A stretch of DNA of 64,000 nucleotides from Megascapheus bottae (taxonomy: Eukaryota > Chordata > Mammalia > Rodentia > Geomyidae), in contig JANJXV010000101.1 of NCBI GenBank assembly GCA_024803745.1, positions 770,001 to 834,000 on the forward strand, written 5' to 3'. Below are positions 11,973-23,231 of the stretch, in pieces; the stretch's first letter is position 1; every line of letters starts with the position of its first letter. Position numbers and translations under genes: made by a program. Under the pieces are notes generated by a model. The model did no database searches. It was not told the DNA's origin and saw nothing but the letters and a program-made list of their open reading frames with translations.

Positions 11973-14010
11973 AACCAGGAATTGTTAATGCTAACTGATA
12001 TTTAAAGGCTATGATATACCTACTCTTTTTAGACAACTGATGTTGTCAAATCATTTGGAATAAATATAATTCATTCAACTTCTTTTCAGACTTCTGGTGA
12101 GTACCAGAAAGGATTTACTAATGGATATTTAGCTTCCTAACATGGCACAAGCATTCAATAAGGTACCAACTAAACTGGAATTATAGTAAAATCACCTTCA
12201 GTAGCATGAATCATAAGTAATGATTGACAACAGATAACTACCAAGGCATTTTTTTCTACAAGAGCCTATAAATGATCTCAATCTGTCTCTTAGAAGTAAC
12301 AAACACCAATAATATCAGTGGAGATAGGAAGGTTGGGGCAGAAAAGCAACCCAGAAGAAAACTCAAACTCTTAGAAAGGAAAAAAAATAACTAAAGCAGA
12401 AAGGGCCAGGGACTTGATTCAAATAGTGTAGCACACACAACTCTGTCCTCACAAATCATGAGTACAGTATTTATCTTTCATTAATTCACACAATAGAGTT
12501 GCTAAAACTTTTTATAGGTACTGGCTTTATGAAAATTATTTAGTACAAAGTGAGGGTCAAGATTTAAAGACATTGCCTAAGCTACCAGAGCTTTGAAAAT
12601 ATCTGAACACTGCACAGATAAATATTAAGGTTATTCTGTGAAGGATAAGGGGATACCTGGTATGCTATGACAGCTCATAAGTGATGATGAACCTTCACTG
12701 AAACACTGATTCATGAAGACACTTTGGGCAGTAGTGCTCCCTGTAACTACTACTCTGGCTGTTTCTTTCACTTCTTTCTAAGGCTAAATAATTCCTAGAA
12801 TTTCATGCCCTGTCTTCAAGTGAAATTAAATGTAGAATACTACAGCAGTGCTTTTACTTGGGAACTTGTGGCAAACACCTTTTTCCAGCCTTGTCCAACA
12901 AACAGAGGAGGGACACTGGCATAGCAACTCAGGCTTAGGGAGAACCTAAGCATGACATTTAGAAAAATATTTGTGAAAAAGAAGGGTTTTGTTTCCACAG
13001 CAACCAACTTTCTTAGTCTTCTGAGCTCTACTAAAAATAAAACAAATGAAAGCTGGTAAGAGAAACAGAGTAAGGTCTAATGTAGAATGGCACACAAAGC
13101 AAAAATAAAGGACGCTGAAGCCAAGTTCATTGGAAGAAGCATAGCAAATCCTCAGTTAATCATGAGTGTCCTAATCTGGTCATGACCCTTTAAATCTTCA
13201 TTTCTTTATTTTTTGGTAACTACTGGCCGTGAGATTCTTCTCTTTCCATAAAGCAGAGCCTCCAGAATTTATTCATCTTGTACAATTGGGTTTCAGTGCC
13301 CAGGATCAGTAACTCTCTTGCCTCTGTTCTCGGCTACCCATCACCGCAACACCGTGAGGCTATTTTAGGTAACTTGTATAAGTCTTTGTTGTCTTGTGAT
13401 GAGGTTACTTTGCTTAACACAACATCTTCAGAATTCATCCCTACAGCTGCCTGTGGTTGAACTCCCTTCTTTTCTAGGGTTCCATAATACCCAATTTTGT
13501 GTATATAACACATATACTTTGTCCATTTACCTGTGGTTGAGCCCTTACCACTTCTTGAGTATGGTGCACAGTGCTTCAAATCAACATTGGGATTTGGGTT
13601 TTCTTTGAGGTACCTTAACTTACCCTTTAGTAACAAGTCAATGCCTGGCCTCATAAAATGAATTTCTTTTAGTTTTTGAAATAACTAAAGAGTCATTATT
13701 GATTCTCCTTTAAATGTTTGGTATGGTTCATCAGTGAACTGTTATGGTTTAAGCTTTTCTCCTAAATGACTGTATGTCATTTCTACATTCCATTTCTTCA
13801 TGATGAAATGCATAAGTGTTTTATGTTTGTAGGACTGTTTCCCAGTTCCCCTAGGTCAATTATTTTTCTTTCAGATAATTGTTATAAATTCTAATGGTCC
13901 TTTCTCTTTCTGAAGCATCCATTGTAATACCTCCTCGCTTTTTATCTAAATTTATTTATTTTTATATTGTTTATTTCTTAGTATAGATGAAGAACTTTAA
14001 TTTTTCTTTT

Positions 14011-14199
14011 TTTTGCCAGTCCTGGGCTTGAGCTCAGGGCCTGAGCACTGTCCTTGGAGTTTCTCAAGGCTAGAGCTCTACCACTTGATCCTCAGCACCA
14101 CTTCCGGCTTTTTCTATGTATGTGGTACCGAGGAATCGAACCCGGGTCTTCATGCATGCTAGGCAAGCACTTTAACCACTAGGCCAAACTCCCAGCTCC
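14011..14199 (-). mobile_element. ID-like SINE with complete pol III promoter boxes, nested in old L1
   Basis: The best preserved SINE in the window. On the minus strand an A box (tggcctagtgg, at 14176-14186) and a B box (ggttcgattcc, at 14132-14142) match the tRNA-type internal promoter consensus, about 34 bases apart. The distal part holds 'gctcagggcctgagcactgt' (plus strand) and a short T run at its plus-strand start, the complement of an A-rich tail. The body resembles SINEs I recall from geomyoid rodents. The sequence does not show whether it is transcribed. Confidence 0.85.
14132..14186 (-). promoter_or_regulatory. tRNA-type internal RNA polymerase III promoter (A and B boxes) of the SINE
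   Basis: The A box at 14176-14186 and B box at 14132-14142 fit TRGYNNARNNG and GGTTCGANNCC without mismatch. TFIIIC binding is known to use such pairs; activity here is an inference. Confidence 0.7.
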
Positions 14200-14395
14200 T
14201 GAAGGAGTTTAATTTTTATAAGTTCACTGATTTTTGTCTTTACTGATTTTCCATTTTCTTTGTTTCTATTGCTGTTTTGGTTCTACATTAAATACTAATT
14301 TCTGCAAACTAGACTTCATTTGTCCTTTTTTTCAATGTCATTATAATGTGTAATGTATAATGTTAGGTTACTTATTTGAAACACTTCTTGTTTCA

Positions 14396-14683
14396 TTTTG
14401 ACTGTCCTGGGTTTTGAACTCAAGGTTTTATGTTTGCTAAGAAGGTGCTCGGTCACTTGAACCAAAACTCCAGATCTATGTTGCAGTTATTTTTAAGATA
14501 GAGCCTCAGTGATGGACCTTGATACTCCTGTTCACTCTTCTCAGACTAGCTGGACTACTAGCACATGCCGCCATTCCCAGCACCTGTTGAAGTGGGATCT
14601 CATGAAAGCTTCTGCCTATACTAAATTCTGATTTTCCAGATCTCTGCCTCCTGTACAGCTGGGGTGATAGGTGTGTGCAATTG
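14396..14683 (-). mobile_element. B1+ID-type composite SINE, old, nested in L1
   Basis: A reversed ID-like half ('gtcctgggttttgaactcaa') is followed by reversed B1-like sequence ('gatctctgcctcctgtacag', 'ctggggtgataggtgtgtgc'). A longer middle part separates the halves, and the total is nearly 290 bases. Old L1 sequence continues on both sides, so it inserted into that element. Confidence 0.65.
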
Positions 14684-15054
14684 GTTATGAGAGATCTTAT
14701 GACCTTTCTCCCTCCAGGATGACCTTCAATGGCCTGGGCAGTTTTGCTTTATATATTTACTCTTATGATAGTGATTATGTATTTACCACTATTATGATTT
14801 CTTGGTGAATTGGAACTTACATAACTACATATTGTTTCTGTTTATGTCTTAGAACAATTTTTACTGAAATTCTACTCTGTATGATATAAATATAGCCACT
14901 TCATTCTTTTTTTTTGCTTGCCTTTTGCATGGGATGTCTATTCTTTTCCTTCACTTTCAGCCTACACATGCCCTTAAATGTAAAGTAAGTTACTTATAGC
15001 CAACATATAGTTTGATTTTAAGCTACACGTGCACATGCACAAATACATATAAAA

Positions 15055-15250
15055 TTTTTGAACTCAGGCACGCTTACTTGATTTACGTGGTTGGCCAGAA
15101 CTCTACCATTTAAATCAGTACAGCCCTGCTCTTTGCTCGTTATTTTACAGATGTGGTCTAGAAAACTCCTCACTGACTGGCCTTGGACCACAATCCTTCG
15201 GATCTCAACCTGCTGAGTAACTATGATTATAGGCCTGACACACCAGTCTC
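15055..15250 (-). mobile_element. B1+ID-type composite SINE, diverged
   Basis: The reversed ID-like part has 'ccagaactctaccatttaaa' and the reversed B1-like part has 'cggatctcaacctgctgagt' and 'aactatgattataggcctga'. It lies just beyond the recognisable L1 at 13.26-15.02 kb. Confidence 0.68.
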
Positions 15251-15259
15251 CAAACTCAT

Positions 15260-16780
15260 CCTGTTTTCCATGTAGCCTCTCTAAGACAATAGTAATTTAA
15301 ATGTCTCTTGTGCCATGAATATTTCATACTTTCTCATTATCACATTTCTCTACCTTCCAAGGTAACTTTCTTTGTTTTAAAGTTCATGTGATCAAATGGG
15401 GTCTACCTAAATTTTACAATGGAGGAGAGTTTCCTTATTTTAAAACCTGGTCTACAAACTTAATCCTATCTGTAAGGCCCTTTTTCCTATACAATTCAAG
15501 ATATTCATAACTTGTAGAGATTAGGAATCATTATCATACCTACTACAGTCACAAATCCAAGAAACAAATACTCATGAATACTACTTACGCCAAACAACAC
15601 AGATCTGTTGTCCTAATCATAACTCAGGGATCTCTAGGAAATAAATGTCATCAACAGAATATTACTCTTAAAATAAAGCTCTTAAATTAACTTAATGAAG
15701 ATAAATACATTATTTAGTTTTACAATCTTTATCGCTGTATGCAGTCGCTAGTACTACACAAAGGTCAAGGTGCTGTGGTGTGGGATATATGAATAGTTAA
15801 TAACCAACATTTGTTCTCAGTCTTCCTCCATTTGGAAGAATAGATGGAGTCATTACTATTGTGTACAGTGCCTTGAAGCCAGTTTAAATAAGTCACTTTT
15901 TTACTGGGCTTGATTTATATAAACTATTAAACATTTTTCAATGGATCAAAAGACAATATTGCCCCAGAGAGTCATCTGTCATTTGTTTATTCTCATTAGC
16001 TGTATGAAAAATAAACCATGGAACTGCATAAAAATATATTGGAATCAAAGCTTTCTTTACTGTTTAAATTATAATTCAGAACTCTGAATTTAAATGCTGG
16101 CAATGTAAAAAAGCAAGCAAACAATGGCATTAAACAAGGCTGGAAAGTCACTACAACCTCTTTCACAATTTGCCTTTGGAGTACATGGCTGTCTGTAAAT
16201 ATCTCCTAATGTAATAGTAGACAAGGGTCAAAAGTACTAACCCCTGAGATTCACTATTCTCCTCTGAATAACAACCTGTTTTTCATGGGATGTTTTAAAG
16301 ATAGAGGCAATTCACAAAAGTGCTTTAACAATGTATTTGCCTAGGATACTTTCAAAATATTAACCTGACTCTGGTTTCAGATTTGGTATTATATCTGATT
16401 CATACAGTTTACTACTATTTATTCATTTTATTTCTAATTTCTAATACACAGTCAATAGTACTGATGATGAGTTAGGCAAGGAATTAGGAAACCTTGTGTT
16501 TGAGAATGATGTCTCAGATGTTAATTTTAAAAATTTTAACATATCGGCTACTGACATTAGCAGAATGGATTGTGATACACAGCATTGTCTTACTGACTCC
16601 CACAATCCTTGCAAAATCTGTTTGTATATCCAAGGGTAAACACTATTCCCCAAAAATTCTGTCAAGAGTTCATGAGATACAACCCATTCTACAAGAGTTA
16701 ATAACATAAAATAGTGTCCAAACCTCCTCTTCTTGAAAGGAATCTACTAGTATTATCACTGCTATTTTTTGCTTCACTTT
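15260..16780. other. Unrecognised unique sequence
   Basis: No gene or confident repeat. AT-rich, with short chance frames around 16.44-16.71 kb on both strands. Confidence 0.35.
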
Positions 16781-16786
16781 ATTTTG

Positions 16787-16991
16787 ACATTTTAGCACTA
16801 GGAATTGAACCTATGCCTCCCACGGGATAGGCAATCATTCTACCTAGTAATTCTTGGTGTTCTTTGATTTGCATTTGTATTTGGTGTTTGAGAAAGAAGC
16901 TCACTAACTTTCTTTTGTTTGGCTCCAGACAACACCGTCCTGCCTCCTGAATAGCTAGCTGAGACATCAGTCATGTGCCACCATATTGGGC
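16787..16991 (-). mobile_element. Old composite SINE
   Basis: 'gcactaggaattgaacctat' reads as the reversed B-box region of an ID-like SINE. 'cctgcctcctgaatagctag' and 'cagtcatgtgccaccatatt' read as the reversed B1-like half. It is heavily mutated. Confidence 0.6.
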
Positions 16992-17320
16992 ACATCGCTT
17001 AATAAAGCCACACTAGGTATGATCAATGGCAAATAAAATTTCAGTGGCTGTGAACTACGAAGTCACTAAGCTAGGCAAGTCTTACCCTGGACACAGAAGT
17101 GCTCTTAGTGGTCCTTTGAGGCACCCTGGTGCAATTACAAAGCCTTCTTGTCATGCTATGTAGAACAACACAGCCAGGCACCAGGCTTCACCTATGCTGT
17201 CTCCACTGGTACAGTCTCATCTACATATGGCTCATATATGTTTAAGTTCAGTTTCAAAAAATGTGTGTCCACTACTTCAGGAAATAAACAGCAAAATGCA
17301 AATTCAAAATTCCTTCACAT

Positions 17321-17413
17321 GAAAAGACCTGAAACAAATAGCGCATGTGAACTCCTGCGTTTCTGATATGGAAAGACATGTAACAAATAGCACATGTGAA
17401 CTCCCACGTTTCT
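17321..17413. repeat. Two-copy tandem duplication, about 50-base unit
   Basis: The block 'aacaaatagcgcatgtgaac' followed by 'tcctgcgtttct' is repeated one unit later with a few substitutions ('taacaaatagcacatgtgaa' and 'ctcccacgtttct'). Both units also start with a 'gaaa(a)gac' motif. This is a local duplication, not a known family. Confidence 0.8.
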
Positions 17414-17974
17414 CAGCTGTCTTACAGTTTAGCTTGCCGAGCAGAGATGGGAAAGAGAAAAGGGTTAATGATTGCATCTTGTTCTTGAAATGGGAACCAA
17501 AGGGGGAATGTGCCACTTTGAGACAAGGAAATCAAAAGCTAGTCCAGAATTCTCCAGATTCTCATTTTTCCAAATATGAGGTAAATGGGCAAGACTGTGT
17601 CATATGGGTAGAGCCCCAAGGAGGGAAGCCTCCATCTTCCACTCCCTGGGAGGCTGTGAGAGAAAGCCAAGGCCTCTGCTAACCCACACTGGACATGCAA
17701 AATGTATGCAGTGGATACTTTAGTTACATTGTGTGTAAACACAAGAAGGAGTCTGGGCTATACACAGTATAAGCAAACAGGTCAAGGTTGCTGAGATGAG
17801 AAGGTAACCCCCAGTCTCCTGACATGCAGACCTAAGTTCTCATTACAGTCACTACTCTGGTTCCATTGACCACAGCAGAATAATAAACAACATCCCTGAA
17901 AATGGATTTAAAGACCACTCAATCCAAATTCTCTAAGCTCAAGGTGACAGCCCACCATCCAGAGGCTATTAAAA

Positions 17975-18062
17975 GCCAGTGGTGGGCTCAGTAACCAAGA
18001 CTCACACCTGTAGTTCTGGGTACTCACTCAGTAGACTGCATCTCAGTTAAGCAGTGACTGGC
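17975..18062 (+). mobile_element. Possible B1-like half of a composite SINE
   Basis: 'gactcacacctgtagttctg' and 'tactcactcagtagactgca' resemble the B1-like half of the composite at 24.99 kb. No ID-like half follows convincingly. Confidence 0.4.
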
Positions 18063-18234
18063 GTCTGTGACCTGGATCAGTATAATAACAAGCTATAGGA
18101 TATAAAGGTACCAGGAACATGAGTTTGGGAAGCCGACTCTTAGCCACTAGCCATTTGGCTACTTTATGTCCCTCATTGTAGTTATCTACCTAAACAGGCT
18201 TTTTGTGAGGTTTTGTAATCTGAAGCAAGGTCAC

Positions 18235-18560
18235 TGTCATCTAGTTATCACCTTGTCTTGGGTCCGAAAAATAGAACACAGTCCTGTAACAAGTTCTACA
18301 AAGTAGGTTTATTAGTTACAAGAACAGGAGTCCAAGATCCACTGCAAGCTGGTTCCTAACGCTAAAGAAAGCTCTCCACAGCAGTCGCCTCACTTGCACC
18401 ACAGGTGAAGGATTCCCCAAAAGTTTCATCTTAAGTTTTACACGAGGACAGATGAGTTTCTGTGTTAAAGGGCATCTGTCTCCTAAATGGGACTAGAATG
18501 AGCACAGATGTTTTCATCATGACAAATTTATCATCTTGATAAATTGCATTCCTATACAAT
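18235..18560 (-). mobile_element. Possible solitary endogenous-retrovirus LTR, minus strand
   Basis: On the minus strand a polyadenylation signal (aataaa, plus-strand tttatt at 18308-18313) sits in a region reading 'ctaataaacctactttgtag' and then 'gactgtgttct', which is the style of an LTR R/U5 region. The plus-strand edge at 18235 begins with tg, as an LTR end should. I could not define the other edge or a target-site duplication and recognise no family, so this is tentative. Confidence 0.33.
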
Positions 18561-18774
18561 ACAACCTACAGTTAATTTTGAGCATTACAAATGATGCAAA
18601 GGAAAGAAATGGGTCTCTCTAAGGCCACTCAGAAAAATGTTCCACAGAAATGAATTTAACTAATTGAGAATTTATTTACATGTGCTTTTGAAAGTTTAAT
18701 ACCTTCATAACCCATTATTTTATATAGTATTTTGTCTCTTCAAAGTAAAGGACAATATAACAGCTTCCATGTAC

Positions 18775-18990
18775 CAGCATGGCCCTTAGTGTTTATGAAT
18801 ATCTGCTCATCTAATGTTCACAGACATTTGAGGCATTTACTCTTAATAATCTCGGAGGTTTTTCAAAGAAAACAGTGAAGCACAGAGTGGCTTGTTCAAG
18901 GTCATCTAGGTTGTAAATGAATGCAGTAAGTTTTGAAGCTAGGCAACAGCTTTCAGAACCCATATTTACATCCATTAAGCTACAATGCCA
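18775..18990 (+). mobile_element. MIR SINE
   Basis: Follows the MIR core and 3' part: a degraded 'tcatctaatgttcacagaca', 'agtgaagcacagagtggctt', 'gttcaaggtcatctaggttg', then a 'gaacccatatttacatccat' block ending near 'taagctacaatgcc'. The order and spacing agree with MIR. It is an ancient, inactive copy. Confidence 0.78.
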
Positions 18991-18999
18991 AGGATGAAA

Positions 19000-20370
19000 G
19001 CCTAAAAAGGGGTAGATATACCCCTGTACTCCAACTACCATTTTTAAGGTCAGTATAAATGTTTGGAGGTGTGTAAGCAAAATTGCAATTGTGCCTTTCT
19101 TCAACTACACTAGATATAAAGTGCATGCTATAAGTAGAAATGGCAGAGAAGGGTAAGAGATGACAGGAGATTAGGAAGAGGAATGAATATTTTGACTAGT
19201 TAGACAGGCTGGTAGCGCTAAGAAATGTCTGAAACACAATGAACTATATATAATCCCGGAATTCTAGCTCTGCTGCTATTGTGGGGCACATCTTCAACTA
19301 AAATAAGAAGTGGAATCTAAAACCCAGACTAAATTAGACTCATAGTTTCTAAAGATTATCTAATTTAATTGTATTATTATATAAATTACAGAAACACTGC
19401 CTTTGGCCACAAAGTCAATTTACTATTTTTTTCATCTTTTTAACAAGATTCTCTTAAATGAATTTTTTCATTAAATTAATGAATTCATGTAATTTTACTC
19501 AAGCCAAGAAAACTGAATAGATATTATCATCTAAAGCAGGGAGTCTGGGACCACAGTGTCCTGGACCAGTCCATTCTTGTCTGTAAAATTCAGTGTTTCA
19601 ACCAAAAGGGATTATTTCCACATTCCATTCTGATAGAATGTTTTGCTCAGGGTCCAGTAAGAATTTCTGGGAAAAGGTATTCTGTTTAGCCATTTATTAA
19701 GCACCTTAATTCATGAATAAAAACAACCCCCAAAGGATCAACAGTTGGTGAAATTATGTAGGACAGATATATAGACACGAAGACTCTGGCCATTACATCT
19801 TTTGTAAAGGCTCATGGATAAATAGTAGCTAAAATCTCCAGGATTTAGCTTCCTGTGTTTCTGATTTCTCTGGATGGGGAACTTTCTATGACTAATAGCA
19901 CCCTCTGGCATCTGTTTCTCTAGGGGGAACAATACATTAGCCATAGAAAGATTAAATATAATGATTATGATTTCCATTTCTGGGACAAGGCCTTTTCATC
20001 AATAATTATGATTCGGTGCCAAACTGGCAATCTTTAAGCACTGGCCCTATCGTTCATAATAATGAGCAGATTCATAACCCATGCTCCTTAGCTGTAGAAG
20101 GCTAATTAGGACTTTAACCAAAAACACCACTCATGTGAACTGCTCACAGAGGTCACTGGCTACAGAACACCAGTTCTGGCCAAATGAACTCCATGTGCTG
20201 ACCAGGAGTAAAGAGTACCTGCACTAGAAAAGGAAGTTACAGCTCAGAGTGTAACCCTGAGAGACAGGCAAGTTTTAATTCCTGCAGGAGTATGTGCTTA
20301 AACATGCAAATGGAAATCATAGCCAAATCAAATATTCCAAAGGGCAGTGAACAACTATGGATAAAATATG
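19000..20370. other. Unrecognised unique sequence
   Basis: No gene or confident repeat recognised. A 'ttaaatgaattttttcatta' inverted, AT-rich patch lies at about 19.45 kb. Confidence 0.35.
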
Positions 20371-20373
20371 AAA

Positions 20374-20453
20374 TTATTGTCCTTAATGTACTATGTTCTC
20401 TCTCATCTCCTTTGCTGTCCCTTGTTTATCTCATATTGTTACAGTATCTCACA
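20374..20453 (+). mobile_element. Short internal L1 3' UTR fragment
   Basis: 'gtccttaatgtactatgttc' followed by 'tcatctcctttgctgtccct' and 'gttacagtatctcac' is the same block seen in every full local L1 3' UTR. Here it is only about 80 bases long, with neither the G-rich tract nor the tail. Both ends are missing, so it is a deletion or recombination remnant. Confidence 0.8.
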
Positions 20454-21359
20454 ATTCGTATCTTTAAAGGGCATGTGTTCTAGTTGGAAGACAAAGAGGT
20501 GGACTGGAGACTTTTCTGTTTGCTAAACATAATACAATTACATAGGAGTTACCTAAAATCCTGTGAAGAGCCTAAGGTGATTTGTCCAGGTATCCAAGTT
20601 AGGCAAGAAGAAGATTTGCTTTTACCAGCAAAACCAGTCTTTGTATAAAGCCTAGCATTATTTCCTACATAAAAATTATCTCAGGAGTTCTCCCCTCTTA
20701 GGTCCGCCTGCATTATTGCCTCAGAGTCCCTCTCTGTACACAAGCACTATTCAGCCATGGTTCATAGGAATCATTGGACATTTAAACACTCAATGTCCTT
20801 ATGTCTTCAGCCACTGAGGAAACTGAAGTACAAGTCTTTACTGCCCTTCTCTATATAGACACTTGAGGAGGATTTAAAAAGCCTTGGGTGGTCATGTTAG
20901 GATATGTAAGTCTCCATTAACTGGTCTCATGACTCCATACAGTGTGGTCAGAGAGATTTCTATGGGATTATGCAGCACTTTTCATTTAGAAGCAGCTGCT
21001 GTTTCCTGAGATAGAGAGAGAGCCAATCACTTATGTATACTACCAAATGCTTTAAACACTTGAAATCTTCATACAGGGATGATGTTTCAGGGTATCCTGC
21101 CAACACCAATTTTTGCAGTACTTTAGACAACAGCAAAAGAAAAAGGAAATTCAGTGCTCTTGGCTATTCACACATCAAGGCACAATGATTTCAAGTTCCA
21201 ATTATTTGTGGGGTATCTGAGACGGCAGTCTATGTTGCACCGTGTTCTCAGCCTGTGTTCAACACCCAACTATAGCTGTTATCCTTTTCCACAATAGAAC
21301 TCTTTGCTATTTCCATAAGTGATTCTCCTCTCTGATTAAGTAGAACAATATACATAAGA

Positions 21360-21769
21360 ATCTCCTAGCAGAGATTTGCAATAGAGCAAAAACACCTTGA
21401 TACAAAAGGCCATATAGTAGGACGCTAAATGAAAGGATCTCTGGGATATAGAAACATAAGCCATATAATGAATGCTTGTTGTTCTTAAGGTACTATGTTA
21501 TCTCTCATGTCTTTTGCTGTCCCTTGGTTATCTCATATTGTTACAGTATCTCACTTTGTTACCTGATATATCGGATATATTTGTATTTGGTTATTTGAAT
21601 TTGGATAGGGAACGGGGGAAAACAAGATGAGGGGTGGGGGTGAGGGGAGGGAAATGGGGACCAAGGCATGTGGAAGGGTATCAATGTATGGGAATTAATG
21701 CACCATCTATCTGGCAAATATCATGTAACCTTTCTATTAATTACAATAAAAAATATATGAAAAAAAAAA
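21360..21769 (+). mobile_element. Lineage-specific L1, 3' UTR with G-rich tract and A-tail
   Basis: Starts in the sequence just after the ORF2 stop ('gagatttgcaatagagcaaa') and runs through 'gtcccttggttatctcatat'. The G-rich tract is at 21626-21660. It ends at 'attaattacaataaaaaata' and an A-run. It is truncated at its 5' side after about 410 bases and carries no coding sequence. Confidence 0.9.
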
Positions 21770-23055
21770 GAATCCCAACTTGTGCCACTAGTTGTTACAC
21801 AAACAAATACCAGTTCTGCTATACTCAGCTGGTATTTGTCTGGTATACTCAGCTTTTGCACAGCTCATTTTCCAACCTAAAAAGAGCTTCTCTTGCAAGC
21901 AATCTAAACACTGATAACAGATTGAAGCCTAATCTGTCTCATGCCTAACCTCTGCCTGCTTTCACTACCCTCCAAAAACACACTTTCATACGAGGAAAAA
22001 GTAACTTTAATTTTAGATGATTCCAACTGTCTTAAGGTTCCACCAGGTTACTGCTGGCTTGTTTTGAAGCTGATTGCTTCATTACTGCTTTCAGGGGAAT
22101 TAATATCAACTGCCTGCTTGCTGTCCTTGTTAATATCTTTAAAACTTCTTGATTTGGGCCCCTGATAGAAAGACACCCAATGATGGGGCAGTGATTTCTC
22201 TATCTTCCCGTAAGTGTCTGATCTCATTAATTAATGAGGTGACCAGGGAGCTGGACTCACTTGTCACTATTAGACAGCTAATATAATAATCAAGACTCGT
22301 GCAGGCAAAGTATGAGAACAAAAACCTTTCTGCTCCCCTCCTTTGTCAAGCTGACAAATGACCTATCCTAATGTGGGCCTCTTTTAATAGTAAATATTTT
22401 ATAAACACAAATGCTAAGGAAACAACAAGACAAGTTTATTCCACTCCAAACAATTTGGAATGACATATATACAAGGCCAGAAACCCAGCTCTAGGAGTTC
22501 CAACAAGTGGAGTCTTGCCACTTACCTCAATTTCCCAAATAAAGAGCAGAATGGTGCTGAAGGGCAAGAAGAGCAGACTTACTATGCAATGTGAGTACAG
22601 AGTAATGTAGGAAGAGACAAAGTAAACACTTCAGTTAACCTTTACAGAGATGAACTTTAGGTTTAAAAATAGGAAGAACTGAGGCAGAACACTAGGGGTA
22701 TGTATAATTATTCAACTGTCTCAGATAAAGTTGGGGATAGTATCTCAGGAACTACCAGGGAGGACCTGGGCTCAATAAAAAGTAATTTATATATGAATGT
22801 ATGCTTTATTTTCTCCAGGGGTTCACTCTCCTAGGAATTAATGTAAAAGAAATAGTAGTAAATTTCAACAAAATAAAGTTAGATTGAGTGATGTGTATCT
22901 CAGTGTATATAAAGAAGCAAAGGAAGACAGCAAACTAAATGTCCAAAGAATAGGACAGATATAAAATGGCATCTGAAATACTAGTTTAAAATTTTATTCA
23001 TTTATATGTTATTTTTCATTTTTTGTTGAGTTTATTGAAGTTTTGTTTTTGTTTT
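21770..23055. other. Unique sequence with a possible conserved noncoding block
   Basis: No exon seen. The part at about 22020-22340 is free of repeats, of balanced composition and rich in TAAT cores (see the palindrome at 22223-22238), which is the texture of a developmental enhancer. That is an impression only, since conservation cannot be seen here. Confidence 0.3.
22223..22238. repeat. Perfect 16-base palindrome with TAATTA cores
   Basis: ctcattaattaatgag is its own reverse complement and contains overlapping homeodomain-type TAATTA cores. About one perfect 16-base palindrome is expected by chance in a window this size, so function is not implied by the palindrome alone. Confidence 0.5.
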
Positions 23056-23058
23056 TGT

Positions 23059-23231
23059 CTTGCCAGTTCTAGAGCTTGAACTCAGGGCCTGAGCCCTGAT
23101 CTTGGGCTTTCTCAAGGCTAGCACTCTACCAATTGAGCTGCAGCACTACTTCCAGCTTTTTCTGTGTATGTCATACCAAGGCTTCATGCATACAAAGCAA
23201 GCACTCTATCACTAGGCCATGCTCCTGGCCC
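23059..23231 (-). mobile_element. ID-like SINE
   Basis: The plus strand reads 'cttgaactcagggcctgagc', 'ctctaccaattgagctgcag', 'cactaggccatgctcctggc'. This is the same architecture as the SINE at 14.01 kb. The A-box region survives (plus strand cactaggcca), but the B-box region is partly deleted around 23175-23185, where the GGTTCGA core is missing. Confidence 0.82.

Larger units (their letters stand above)
13255..15022 (-). mobile_element. Old L1, minus strand, internally deleted, with two SINEs nested inside
   Basis: Read from the 3' side, the plus strand shows old L1 3' UTR and ORF2 C-terminal blocks ('gcttaacacaacatcttcag', 'gttccataatacccaatttt', 13.25-13.63 kb). After a jump come mid-ORF2 blocks ('ggcctcataaaatgaatttc', 'cttagtatagatgaagaac'). 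Upstream ORF2 blocks follow ('tttgctttatatatttactc', 'gatataaatatagccacttc', 'ccttcactttcagcctacac'). The jump at about 13.63 kb implies an internal deletion. SINEs at 14.01-14.20 and 14.40-14.68 kb interrupt it and must be younger. No frame survives. Confidence 0.78.

Noticed and set aside
14132..14186. Functional tRNA gene
   Set aside because: The A and B boxes are present, but the body does not fold as a tRNA: no acceptor-stem pairing or anticodon arm can be drawn, and it is the promoter of a SINE.
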